A stretch of 29,572 bases of DNA from assembly GCA_964590945.1 (NCBI GenBank), contig CAZPXF010000018.1:1-29572 (forward strand). The letters run 5' to 3'. Below are positions 1-6,933 of the stretch, piece after piece (positions within the stretch are counted from its first letter, which is position 1; each line of letters begins with the position of its first letter). The translations under genes and the position numbers were made by a program. The stretch is from CAZPXF01 sp964590945. GTDB lineage: Bacteria; Bacillota; Clostridia; Lachnospirales; Lachnospiraceae. The notes beneath the pieces are model-generated. The model was not told where the DNA came from. It did no database searches and saw nothing but the letters and a program-made list of their open reading frames with translations.

Positions 1-1
1 A

Positions 2-574
2 ATCAGAGAAGCCGTATTGAATGCTCTGGTACATCGGGATTATAGTATTCATACCGAGGGAATGCCGATCCAGATTTTAATGTTCGAAGACCGGATAGAA
101 ATTCACAATCCCGGTGGACTTTACGGGAGAATAAAAGTCGATCAGTTGGGAAAGGTACAACCTGATACTCGAAATCCGGTATTGGCGACTGCGTTGGAGG
201 TTTTAAAGGTAACTGAGAATCGATATTCTGGTATTCCGACGATTCGACGAAAACTCGCAGAATATGGATTGCCAGAACCTCAATTTGCGGATGAACGAGG
301 CAATTTTGTTGTACGATTTTTCAAGGAAAGGAAAGAGGAATATTCGGATGCAGCGGAATCCCAGGAGAATGAGTTGACGAAAAAGATTCTGTTGTTCTGT
401 AAGACGCCGCATACCAGAAAGGAAATCTGTGAGTACCTCGGCTTGAAATCGGTATCGTATGTTATGAAAAAATATATTATGCCCCTTGTTCAGCAGGAAA
501 AACTGCAAATGAGTATTCCTGAAAAACCACAAAGTCCAAAGCAGCTTTTTTTAACACGGGGAAACAGTGACTAA
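2..574 (+). CDS. Partial ATP-binding transcriptional regulator (AlbA_2/RecG-like HATPase_c_4 family), C-terminal part
   Basis: The reading frame is open from the left edge, so the gene begins outside the window and the TTG at 17 is not a real start. The first visible residues, IREAVLNALVHRDYS, match the conserved box of the GHKL-like ATP-binding domain (HATPase_c_4) found in 'putative DNA-binding/ATP-dependent helicase RecG-related' regulators. EDRIEIHNPGGL and the NPVLATAL and RYSGIPTIRR segments that follow are also typical. The last 60 or so residues (TRKEICEYLGLKS and following) look like a winged helix. These proteins usually carry an N-terminal Schlafen/AlbA_2 nucleic-acid-binding domain, here off the window. 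The cellular target is unknown. Family assignment is good; function is not known. Confidence 0.8.
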   Translation: MREAVLNALVHRDYSIHTEGMPIQILMFEDRIEIHNPGGLYGRIKVDQLGKVQPDTRNPVLATALEVLKVTENRYSGIPTIRRKLAEYGLPEPQFADERGNFVVRFFKERKEEYSDAAESQENELTKKILLFCKTPHTRKEICEYLGLKSVSYVMKKYIMPLVQQEKLQMSIPEKPQSPKQLFLTRGNSD

Positions 575-585
575 TATCCGCATGC

Positions 586-615
586 ACCGCTTATTCGTAA
601 GAGTAAGCGGTTTTT
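586..615 (+). terminator. Intrinsic terminator after the partial regulator gene
   Basis: ACCGCTTA (586-593) pairs perfectly with TAAGCGGT (604-611) around a 10-nt loop, and a short T run follows. It lies 12 nt after the stop codon and separates this gene from the convergent bioY. Confidence 0.8.
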
Positions 616-670
616 GATTGCCATGCACGCGCGGACATAGAGCTTTACAATGCAATCTTTTCCCGATACT

Positions 671-1249
671 TTATCCTTGTGCAGACCGGTGAATGCGTTT
701 TACGATCCGCGGGGCAAATACAAGCGCCAGGATCATCTTTATACAGTCGCCCGGCAGATATGGGATTACTCCGACGGCAAGTCCCTGATAAAACGTCAGG
801 TTTAGCTGCTTTGCAAGCCATACGGTTCCAAAAAGATAGCATACGGCAGTTCCCAGAATGATACCGATGCAGCAGGGAATCCCCTTTTGATTTGATTTCT
901 CCGCAAAGATCCCGGCGATAATCGTGAGGAAGATGAAGCCGACGAGATAGCCACCGGTAGGTCCTGCGAGTTTGGCAACGCCTCCTGTAAATCCGGAAAA
1001 AACCGGAAGTCCTACAAAGCCGAGCAGCAGGTATACAATATAGCTGATGGTTGCAAATTTCCAGCCGAGAAGATAAATACTGAAATAAAGGACCAGATTC
1101 GTAAGCGAGATCGGCACCGGACTTACCGGGATCGGAATGGAAAACGGAGCCAGGATGCATGTGACGGCCGTGATCAGTGCGATCAAAACCATGTCCTTTG
1201 TTTTTAATCCGGAAGAAGACATGCCGGATGTCTGTACATTTGATGTCAT
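671..1249 (-). CDS. bioY: Biotin transporter BioY (ECF-type S component)
   Basis: The 192-residue hydrophobic protein has the BioY pattern: an N-terminal helix (MVLIALITAVTCILAPFSIP), the PVSPVPISLTNLVLY segment, GLPVFSGFTGG, the glycine-rich GPTGGYLVGF and a C-terminal PYLPGDCIKM box. BioY binds biotin in the membrane and either works alone or with the shared ECF module (EcfA/A'/T); no such module is nearby. About six membrane helices are expected. The ATG at 1249 is preceded by AAAGGAG at 7-nt spacing. The gene is monocistronic on the minus strand with its own promoter and a BirA-type operator, so repression by biotin-loaded BirA is likely. The C-terminal tail is positively charged (RIVKRIHR), consistent with the cytosolic side. 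Confidence 0.95.
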   Translation of the reverse strand: MTSNVQTSGMSSSGLKTKDMVLIALITAVTCILAPFSIPIPVSPVPISLTNLVLYFSIYLLGWKFATISYIVYLLLGFVGLPVFSGFTGGVAKLAGPTGGYLVGFIFLTIIAGIFAEKSNQKGIPCCIGIILGTAVCYLFGTVWLAKQLNLTFYQGLAVGVIPYLPGDCIKMILALVFAPRIVKRIHRSAQG

Positions 1250-1303
1250 AAGAAATCTCCTTTGTTGTCAATCATATTTGATATCGGATAACTCCGTACA
1301 ATG

Positions 1304-1332
1304 AGTATAGTTAATAATTTCCGAAATGTCAA
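1304..1332 (-). promoter_or_regulatory. Sigma-A promoter of bioY
   Basis: On the minus strand TTGACA (plus-strand 1327-1332) and TATACT (1304-1309) are separated by exactly 17 bp. The -35 box lies inside the left arm of the BirA-type palindrome. Confidence 0.85.
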
Positions 1333-1360
1333 CACGAAAATAAAATACGTTGACATTTCG
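1322..1360. promoter_or_regulatory. BirA-type operator controlling bioY
   Basis: CGAAATGTCAAC (1322-1333) and GTTGACATTTCG (1349-1360) form a perfect 12-bp inverted repeat with a 15-bp spacer. The core TGTCAAC-N15-GTTGACA has the half-site and spacer geometry of BirA operators in Firmicutes. One arm contains the -35 box, so a bound repressor would block RNA polymerase. Identity of the regulator is inferred from geometry and the neighbouring bioY; birA itself is not in the window. Confidence 0.75.
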
Positions 1361-1363
1361 AAG

Positions 1364-1406
1364 ATACTTACAGGATCGCCATGCCGGTCAGCGATCCTGT
1401 AAGTAT
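1364..1406 (-). terminator. Perfect 16-bp hairpin ending the four-gene minus-strand operon
   Basis: ATACTTACAGGATCGC (1364-1379) and its exact reverse complement (1391-1406) enclose an 11-nt loop. The hairpin starts 3 nt past the phosphoesterase stop codon. It lacks a clear U run (the minus strand continues CTTCGAAATG), so it may be a weak intrinsic terminator or a 3'-end stabiliser. Confidence 0.6.
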
Positions 1407-1409
1407 GGT

Positions 1410-2018
1410 TTACGGTATGAAATATTCCAGCACATACCGCTCGTATGCGTTTATGACGGTAGTTCCTTCGTGCGTGCAGACCCGCTTTTGGGCATAGCTG
1501 TAGGACAGATGCATATGTCCGTGCACAAAATACTTCGGGCGGAATTTCTTCAGAAGCCGGAGAAACGCGGCAAATCCCATATGCGGAAGATCCCCGCCGT
1601 CGTTGATGCCCTGTGCGGGCGCGTGGGTGACCAGTATATCCAGCCCTTTGTGCGGGAAAATGCGCCGCTGAAGCTTTAAGGATCGAAGGAGCATTTGCTT
1701 TTGCGTATATTGAAATTCGCCGGAGCGGTATCGCATGGAGCCGCCAAGGCCTGCAATCCGGATGCCTTCAAATTCATAGACGCGGCCGTCGATACAGATA
1801 CAGCCTTCCGGCGGAGTTTTCAGATAGCAGTCGTCGTGATTGCCGTGTACATACAGCACCGGACCGGTGAAAAAGGTTGCCAGGAAAGAGAGGTACTGCG
1901 GGGGCAGATCCCCGCAGGAAATAATCAGGTCGATCCCCGCAAGCCTGGACTTATCAAAATAGTCCCATAATGCGCGGGAAGGTTTGTCGGAGACAAACAG
2001 TATCTTTACTTTTTTCAT
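1410..2018 (-). CDS. Metallophosphoesterase (calcineurin-like), YfcE-type small protein
   Basis: The 202-residue protein carries the metal-binding boxes of the calcineurin-like phosphoesterase fold in order: FVSD (D11), CGDL (36-37), HGNHD (58-62), THAP (131-134) and HGHMH (166-170). In the first box the usual D-x-H reads D-K-P, so one metal ligand is replaced; activity or metal choice may differ. Substrate is unknown; relatives act on phosphodiesters or nucleotides. The frame is open further upstream, but that part only mirrors the neighbouring gene. The ATG at 2018 overlaps the upstream TGA as ATGA, indicating translational coupling to the BMP-like gene. It is the last gene of the operon. 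Confidence 0.88.
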   Translation of the reverse strand: MKKVKILFVSDKPSRALWDYFDKSRLAGIDLIISCGDLPPQYLSFLATFFTGPVLYVHGNHDDCYLKTPPEGCICIDGRVYEFEGIRIAGLGGSMRYRSGEFQYTQKQMLLRSLKLQRRIFPHKGLDILVTHAPAQGINDGGDLPHMGFAAFLRLLKKFRPKYFVHGHMHLSYSYAQKRVCTHEGTTVINAYERYVLEYFIP

Positions 2019-3973
2019 AGGATTGTCTCTGCGCCGGATGTTCTGGCCTTCGGCACGCCCTGAAGCTGTACGATCGGCCTTGCGTCGTCCACAAGGTCGT
2101 CCATCGTAGGAATAGACCCGATGACATTGTCGGCGAGCCAGTCCATGGTTACGATCTCTTCGGCAGTGATACTGTCGGTTGTGATATCCTTCCCGGCGGA
2201 GCTGCAGTGCACAAGGCCGTCCTGGGAATAAATCGTACCGGAAAATGGTTTGAACTCCCCGGAACAGATAGACTTTTTCAGCAGCTCGATCAGCTGAAGG
2301 GTACCGGATGGAAGGCGCTGGGAGCAGATGACGTCGACCATTTTCGAGGACATGCCCCACCAGTAATTGATCGATGCGTTTTTCTCCTTCGGAACCTCCT
2401 GCTTCCATGTGCCGTTCAGGATGCTTTTTACTGTTTTTTCATAGAAAATCCCCCAGTTCCACACAGGGACGGCAAGATTTACAAGCTCGCCGTTCTCGGA
2501 GGTATAGAGTCCGAATTTTGGCGAAGCCTTTACCGGCTTTATAAAATCATGGCCGGATATAAAGGAGATCCCGGCGTCCCGGATCTTTGGGCTGGATGCC
2601 TCCGGCTTCAGCTTCGACCATTCCAGATGGATCCGGATCTTTGGATTCACCATCTTGACGCCGAGAGCGAAAGCGTTGATATTTGCGATCATACCGTAGA
2701 TCGGATAGTCGGCGATATAACCGATCCTGTCGGACTGCGCCATGATCCCGGCGACGACCCCGATCAGGAATTTCGCTTCGTATAACCTGCCGTAATAGGT
2801 TCTTAAATGCTTACAGCTTGTATTTACGGAGCAGTTGAGGATTTTTAATTTCGGATATTTTATCGCGTATTTGGCGCTTATATTCAAATGTTTAGGCGAG
2901 GTTGAAAAAATAACCGAATTTCCATCGGCGACGGCCTGTTCGAAGCAGCGCGCCTGCTCTTCCGGGGCGTCGGCTCCAAAATAAGAATGCGTGATCACTT
3001 CGCCTGCGAGAACCTCATCCAGATGTCCGCGCCCGAGTTCGTGCCCGTAGGTCCAGCTCGATGTCTCCGCTGTCTTTGAGTGGATAAACGCGACCTTCAG
3101 AGGCTCCGGGTTCAGCGGAAGGATGCGCTTGCTCAGGGATTTCTTCTTTGCGGCGTCGCTGGAATCCATGATAAGCTTTAGATCCGGCTTCTGCGGGTAG
3201 AGCACGAAATCATTCCAGATCTTTGCGATATCCTGCTGAAGCTCCGCATAGCTCTTCTCCTGAAGATCGGCGCAGCCATAGATCTTCAGGTAGACAAGAA
3301 AAGCATCGCCGGAGGTCAGGGAAAGCTTATTTCCGCCCTTTTTCTCAAAAACGTCCGTAAAGGTATTATATGCGGAACGGAAGGATTTCTTCTCCGTGTC
3401 GTCCCATACATGGTCCGGTTCAAAGCCAAGAAGCTTCGTGATCCCGGCATAGCTTCCGGGCTGGCTGAAGATCAGATAATTGATCGATGTTTTCTCATAA
3501 AAATCCAGAAATTCATAGTAAATCCTGTTCTCGAGGGAACCGTTCGGGGTCGGGATCAGGCGGATCACGTGCGCCGGAACCGTTACAGCGTCGCAGTATT
3601 TCAGGATGCTGACGCGCTTATTTCCCTCCAGGACAAAAAAGTAATTCATAAATTCATAGACCTTGATCGGATCATGGATACCTTCCTCTATATGCGTATC
3701 GTACAGCTTGCTCCACTTGGAAGCAAACTCAGAGTCCGGCGCAAGAAGCGGCATGAAATTACCGGCAAATGCATTCGTGCGTCCGGCGGTCTTTGTACCG
3801 ACGATCTGATCCAGATGGATATCCATAAGTCCAAGCTGGACCTCGGAAGCGATATCCGTGCAGGACAGAATGCTATCCAGCGTCTGAAGGTACGGGAAAA
3901 CCCCGTGGGAAGTGCGGTTGCGGAAGTCTTTCATTGCAAGCCTGCGGGCCTTTTCGTATACGTCCATACTCAT
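2015..3973 (-). CDS. Cytosolic fusion: ParB-like N-terminal domain plus BMP/PnrA-type nucleoside-binding domain
   Basis: The protein has 652 residues and no signal peptide or lipobox. Residues about 290 to 540 (LKVAFIHSKTAETSSWTYGHELGR, then the DRIGYIADYPIYGMIANINAFALGVK stretch) match the BMP family, normally lipoproteins that feed nucleosides to ABC transporters. Residues about 50 to 140 contain VYEFMNYFFVLEGNKRVS followed by a VPAHVIRL strand, which resembles the ParB/Srx N-terminal fold with its G-x-x-R box. The segment 150-280 is helical and unassigned. It therefore probably acts as an intracellular sensor rather than a transporter subunit. The first ATG has a GGGGGA box 11 nt upstream; the third codon is an alternative start. 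It lies 36 nt after the small membrane protein gene and overlaps the phosphoesterase start. Family is well supported; role is inference. Confidence 0.82.
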   Translation of the reverse strand: MSMDVYEKARRLAMKDFRNRTSHGVFPYLQTLDSILSCTDIASEVQLGLMDIHLDQIVGTKTAGRTNAFAGNFMPLLAPDSEFASKWSKLYDTHIEEGIHDPIKVYEFMNYFFVLEGNKRVSILKYCDAVTVPAHVIRLIPTPNGSLENRIYYEFLDFYEKTSINYLIFSQPGSYAGITKLLGFEPDHVWDDTEKKSFRSAYNTFTDVFEKKGGNKLSLTSGDAFLVYLKIYGCADLQEKSYAELQQDIAKIWNDFVLYPQKPDLKLIMDSSDAAKKKSLSKRILPLNPEPLKVAFIHSKTAETSSWTYGHELGRGHLDEVLAGEVITHSYFGADAPEEQARCFEQAVADGNSVIFSTSPKHLNISAKYAIKYPKLKILNCSVNTSCKHLRTYYGRLYEAKFLIGVVAGIMAQSDRIGYIADYPIYGMIANINAFALGVKMVNPKIRIHLEWSKLKPEASSPKIRDAGISFISGHDFIKPVKASPKFGLYTSENGELVNLAVPVWNWGIFYEKTVKSILNGTWKQEVPKEKNASINYWWGMSSKMVDVICSQRLPSGTLQLIELLKKSICSGEFKPFSGTIYSQDGLVHCSSAGKDITTDSITAEEIVTMDWLADNVIGSIPTMDDLVDDARPIVQLQGVPKARTSGAETIL

Positions 3974-4009
3974 AAGTCAGTCATTCCCCCATTCCTGTTG
4001 TCAAATCCA

Positions 4010-4510
4010 TTATCGAAGCTGCGTATGCGGGGCGAGCCAGTTGTTCATATATGTCCGCATTGTCTGGTCAGGCTCCAGAAGAATACATGAGATCTGCTGG
4101 TTTACAGGCGCGACGACCGCATATACAGCGTCCGTACCGCTGCCGGAGGAGCAATCATATTTTTTTTCTATGCGCCCGGAAAGCGGAGAGACGGAATCCT
4201 TCCGTGTGACCGCCTCAACTTTCAGGATATCAAATTCCAGCAGGGATTTCCGGCGTGTTTTATTGTAGATGATATCGATCTGCAGTTCATGGTTCAGCAG
4301 GATATATTCATATTCCACCTTTAATCGCGGGAAAATGAAAAAGTACGCCGCCAGGGCAAGGCAGATTGCTGCAGGAAAGGCGAAGAATCCTATTATTGCA
4401 GGGCCGAAAAACAGGAATAGAACAATTACTGCAATTACGAGCACGCGGATGAGATAATCCGACGCCTTTGCTTTGCGCGCCACGAGCTGTTCATACATGA
4501 AGTCGTTCAT
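4010..4510 (-). CDS. Small membrane protein with two transmembrane helices (DUF6106-like)
   Basis: The 166-residue protein has two adjacent hydrophobic helices at about 21-40 and 42-60 (YLIRVLVIAVIVLFLFFGPA and the next stretch), followed by a soluble beta-rich part (VEYEYILLNHELQIDIIYNK and so on) that resembles a PH-like fold. It is similar in length and layout to DUF6106 proteins of Clostridia; that name is from memory and less certain than the topology. Its ATG begins one base after the stop codon of the upstream regulator gene, so the two are surely co-transcribed and probably translationally coupled. Function unknown. Confidence 0.75.
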   Translation of the reverse strand: MNDFMYEQLVARKAKASDYLIRVLVIAVIVLFLFFGPAIIGFFAFPAAICLALAAYFFIFPRLKVEYEYILLNHELQIDIIYNKTRRKSLLEFDILKVEAVTRKDSVSPLSGRIEKKYDCSSGSGTDAVYAVVAPVNQQISCILLEPDQTMRTYMNNWLAPHTQLR

Positions 4511-4511
4511 G

Positions 4512-5420
4512 TCAATTACTCCTTTCAGATTCTAAATAACGCATGATCATAGAGGCAATTTTGAAATTCATTGCATCCTCGAACAGACGGAGATCCAGGC
4601 CGGTATTTTTTTCAATCTGTTCCAGACGGTAAATAAAGGTATTCCTGTGCATATGGAGCTGCCTTGCAGTCTCCGCGATGTTCAGGTTGTTCCGGAAAAA
4701 GACGTTTGCAGCATGGAGCAGATCGTCGTCAAGCGTATCAGGGATGGGATCTCCGAAAATCTCTTTCAGGTAATTTTCGCAGACAGTTACCGGCAGTCGG
4801 CAGATCAGCTGTCCGACGCCAAGGCGGGAGCAAGGATAGATGGTCTGTTCGAAATGGAACATATCACCGATTTTCAACGCCAGATCAACATCCTGAAACG
4901 CAGAGGGCACATCCTCCAGCGTCTCGATAAAGCGGCTGTAGGATATTTTCACGGATACCAGAGCTTCTGTATTGATGGTATCTGCTATCATACAGGCTGT
5001 CCGGTGAACCATATCCGGCGTCGTTCTCTTCTTCAGGGTCTGCAAAATGGCGACGTGGAGCTGGTCTGTCTGAATCAGATATGTTCTGGTCGCGGGCGGA
5101 AAGAGATTCCGGAGGATCTCCATCACAATTCCGTCGACCGGGGCGCGCGCTTTGAGGAAATAAAGAATCCTCCGCTCGTCCGGAACGATATGGAAACGCG
5201 CCGCCATATCGCGCACCTCATGTCCGGGGATGCGGCCATATATCAGCTCGTATAGAAAATAATTCCTGTCGTATTTATTCTTATATGCAGAGCACAGGAG
5301 ATGAATCTGATCGGCAGCTGCATTCATCTCTTCGACGGTTTCCGCGTGTATATCCAGCGGCAGACCGACGATCCGCTTCAGGTCGTTTAAAGATTTTGTG
5401 AGTTCTGGAGTATATTCCAT
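4512..5420 (-). CDS. PucR/CdaR-family transcriptional regulator
   Basis: The 302-residue protein ends in the PucR C-terminal helix-turn-helix: DLLHAANVFFRNNLNIAETA followed by HMHRNTFIYRLEQIE (256-270) and GLDLRLFEDAMNFKIA. The N-terminal two thirds have no HTH and probably bind a ligand or mediate dimerisation, as in CdaR/PucR proteins that respond to sugar acids or purine breakdown products. I chose the ATG at 5420 because AGGTGA sits 7 nt upstream; the frame stays open to 5516 but those residues overlap the promoter and terminator. It is the first gene of the four-gene minus-strand operon, so it may autoregulate that operon. Ligand unknown. Confidence 0.87.
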   Translation of the reverse strand: MEYTPELTKSLNDLKRIVGLPLDIHAETVEEMNAAADQIHLLCSAYKNKYDRNYFLYELIYGRIPGHEVRDMAARFHIVPDERRILYFLKARAPVDGIVMEILRNLFPPATRTYLIQTDQLHVAILQTLKKRTTPDMVHRTACMIADTINTEALVSVKISYSRFIETLEDVPSAFQDVDLALKIGDMFHFEQTIYPCSRLGVGQLICRLPVTVCENYLKEIFGDPIPDTLDDDLLHAANVFFRNNLNIAETARQLHMHRNTFIYRLEQIEKNTGLDLRLFEDAMNFKIASMIMRYLESERSN

Positions 5421-5463
5421 GATCCGTTCACCTCGCATGTCGTTTGATTGATTTCCTGTACAT

Positions 5464-5469
5464 ATTATA
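5464..5469 (-). promoter_or_regulatory. Probable -10 box of the PucR operon
   Basis: The minus strand reads TATAAT here, with a partial -35 (TTTACG) 18 bp upstream that falls inside the terminator hairpin loop region. About 45 nt separate it from the ATG at 5420. Confidence 0.5.
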
Positions 5470-5477
5470 CATTTAAC

Positions 5478-5506
5478 AAAGGCTGTACGTAAAGTACAGC
5501 CTTTTT
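5478..5506. terminator. Terminator hairpin downstream of the msmK-like gene
   Basis: AAAGGCTGTAC (5478-5488) and GTACAGCCTTT (5494-5504) form a perfect 11-bp stem with a 5-nt loop. The T run is best on the plus strand; on the minus strand, after msmK, the stem is followed by GTTAAATG. It most likely isolates msmK from the PucR operon. Confidence 0.7.
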
Positions 5507-5536
5507 GAGTTGCCATTATTTCAAACCGGAACAGGA

Positions 5537-6646
5537 TCAGTTTAAAATGGATTTCTCGGTCTCTTTGTCAAACAGATGGATCTTTTCCATATCCAGAGTG
5601 AACTTCGCATCGCTTCCGGATTTGAGGCTTGTGCTGGAACTTACGCGTGCGGTCATCTGTGTTCCTTCCATATCGAAGTACAGATAAACTTCAGCGCCAA
5701 GCAACTCATAGAACTTGATTTTGGTTTCGATGATAAGCCCAACCGGAGCGCCCGCGTCATCAGCCTCGTAGATATCCTCAGGACGAATACCGAGAATAAC
5801 TGTCTTGCCGTTATAATTTCCATCGATCAGAGCCTGCTTCTTGGAAGAAGGAACTTCCATCTCGCTGTTTCCAACTTTCAGAGTAACGTTCTTGTTGGAA
5901 ATCTTAACCTGAGCATCCATGAAGTTCATCTGAGGGGAACCAATGAATCCTGCCACAAAGAGATTCCCCGGATGATCGTAAAGGTTCTGCGGAGTATCAA
6001 CCTGCTGCATGATACCATCTTTCATAACTACGATCCTTGTTCCAAGAGTCATAGCCTCTGTCTGGTCGTGCGTTACGTAGATAATTGTAGCGCCAAGGTT
6101 CTTATGGATCTTGGAGATCTCAATACGCATCTGCACTCTCAGCTTGGCGTCCAGATTGGAAAGAGGCTCGTCCATAAGGAATACCTTAGGATTACGAACA
6201 ATTGCACGGCCCATAGCAACTCTCTGCCGCTGCCCGCCGGAAAGAGCGTTTGGCTTGCGGTCAAGGAGCTTTTCAAGATCCAGGATCTTGGCTGCCTCGC
6301 GAACCTTCTTGTCGATCTCATCCTTCGGCAGCTTGCGGAGCTTCAGGCTGAATGCCATGTTATCATATACTGTCATATGCGGATACAGAGCATAGTTCTG
6401 GAATACCATTGCGATATCACGATCCTTAGGCTCAATGTCATTCATCAGTTTGCCGTCGATCCGGAACTCTCCTTCGGAAATATCTTCCAGACCGGCGATC
6501 ATACGAAGCGTTGTGGACTTGCCGCATCCGGACGGTCCGACGAAGATGATAAATTCCTTATCCGCAATCTCCAGATTGAAATCGGTTACTGCATGATAAC
6601 CGTTCGGATAAATTTTCTGAATGCCCTTTAAAGATAAATTAGCCAT
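5537..6646 (-). CDS. msmK: Sugar ABC transporter ATPase, MsmK/UgpC/MalK family
   Basis: The 369-residue protein has all ABC ATPase motifs: Walker A GPSGCGKS (37-44), Q-loop VFQNYALYPH, signature LSGGQ (135-139), Walker B VFLMDE (155-160) and switch His193 in VTHDQTEAMT. The C-terminal 120 or so residues form the MalK-type TOBE/OB extension (ILGIRPEDI and following), which marks carbohydrate importers. It energises permease pairs at the cytosolic membrane face. No permease gene adjoins it; the permease pair at 12824-14562 lacks an ATPase, and MsmK-type proteins are known to serve several sugar transporters. The ATG at 6646 follows AAGGAGG at 8-nt spacing. Transcription is divergent from the GH32 gene. 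Confidence 0.94.
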   Translation of the reverse strand: MANLSLKGIQKIYPNGYHAVTDFNLEIADKEFIIFVGPSGCGKSTTLRMIAGLEDISEGEFRIDGKLMNDIEPKDRDIAMVFQNYALYPHMTVYDNMAFSLKLRKLPKDEIDKKVREAAKILDLEKLLDRKPNALSGGQRQRVAMGRAIVRNPKVFLMDEPLSNLDAKLRVQMRIEISKIHKNLGATIIYVTHDQTEAMTLGTRIVVMKDGIMQQVDTPQNLYDHPGNLFVAGFIGSPQMNFMDAQVKISNKNVTLKVGNSEMEVPSSKKQALIDGNYNGKTVILGIRPEDIYEADDAGAPVGLIIETKIKFYELLGAEVYLYFDMEGTQMTARVSSSTSLKSGSDAKFTLDMEKIHLFDKETEKSILN

Positions 6647-6857
6647 TATAGCGTCCTCCTTATAGAATATAATATTGGTTTTATGGTTGAATAATTCATT
6701 GCTTTATTCGATTCTCCACAAGTTTAAATCAGAAGTGTCAAAGGAACAATACAACAAATGACTGAAAAAAAAGATAAAAGTATGGTTATTATGACAAAAT
6801 CTTCTGTATCCGGGTCGTTTTGACGAAGAAACGGGCCGCTTTACAGTCATCTTTATC

Positions 6858-6887
6858 TTGTAGTGAGGCGCTGCTTTTTGATATAAT
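6858..6887 (+). promoter_or_regulatory. Probable promoter of the GH32 gene
   Basis: A perfect TATAAT lies at 6882-6887. The best -35 is the poor TTGTAG at 6858-6863 with an 18-bp spacer. A weak -35 would fit an activated or regulated promoter. Confidence 0.55.
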
Positions 6888-6897
6888 GAATCTAATG

Positions 6898-6916
6898 TAT
6901 GATAAACGAATGACAT
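6898..6916 (+). promoter_or_regulatory. Candidate LacI-type operator, copy 1 (GH32 promoter)
   Basis: TATGATAAACGAATGACAT matches the element at 11278-11296 at 18 of 19 positions. It has a central CG like LacI-family operators and sits about 10 bp past the -10 box, where a repressor would block initiation or early elongation. Confidence 0.6.
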
Positions 6917-6933
6917 GACAATGTGGAGGAATT

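Noticed and set aside
645..1271. Minus-strand open frame of 208 codons overlapping bioY
   Set aside because: It is an out-of-phase mirror of bioY, rich in Arg, Cys and His, with no family motif; bioY has the ribosome binding site and promoter.
2019..2408. Upstream in-frame extension of the phosphoesterase
   Set aside because: The extension lies wholly within the BMP-like gene and has shadow-type composition; the ATG at 2018 with an ATGA overlap gives the normal family N-terminus.
5576..6631. Plus-strand open frame of 351 codons opposite msmK
   Set aside because: Antisense to a fully conserved ABC ATPase, no ribosome binding site, no recognisable domain.
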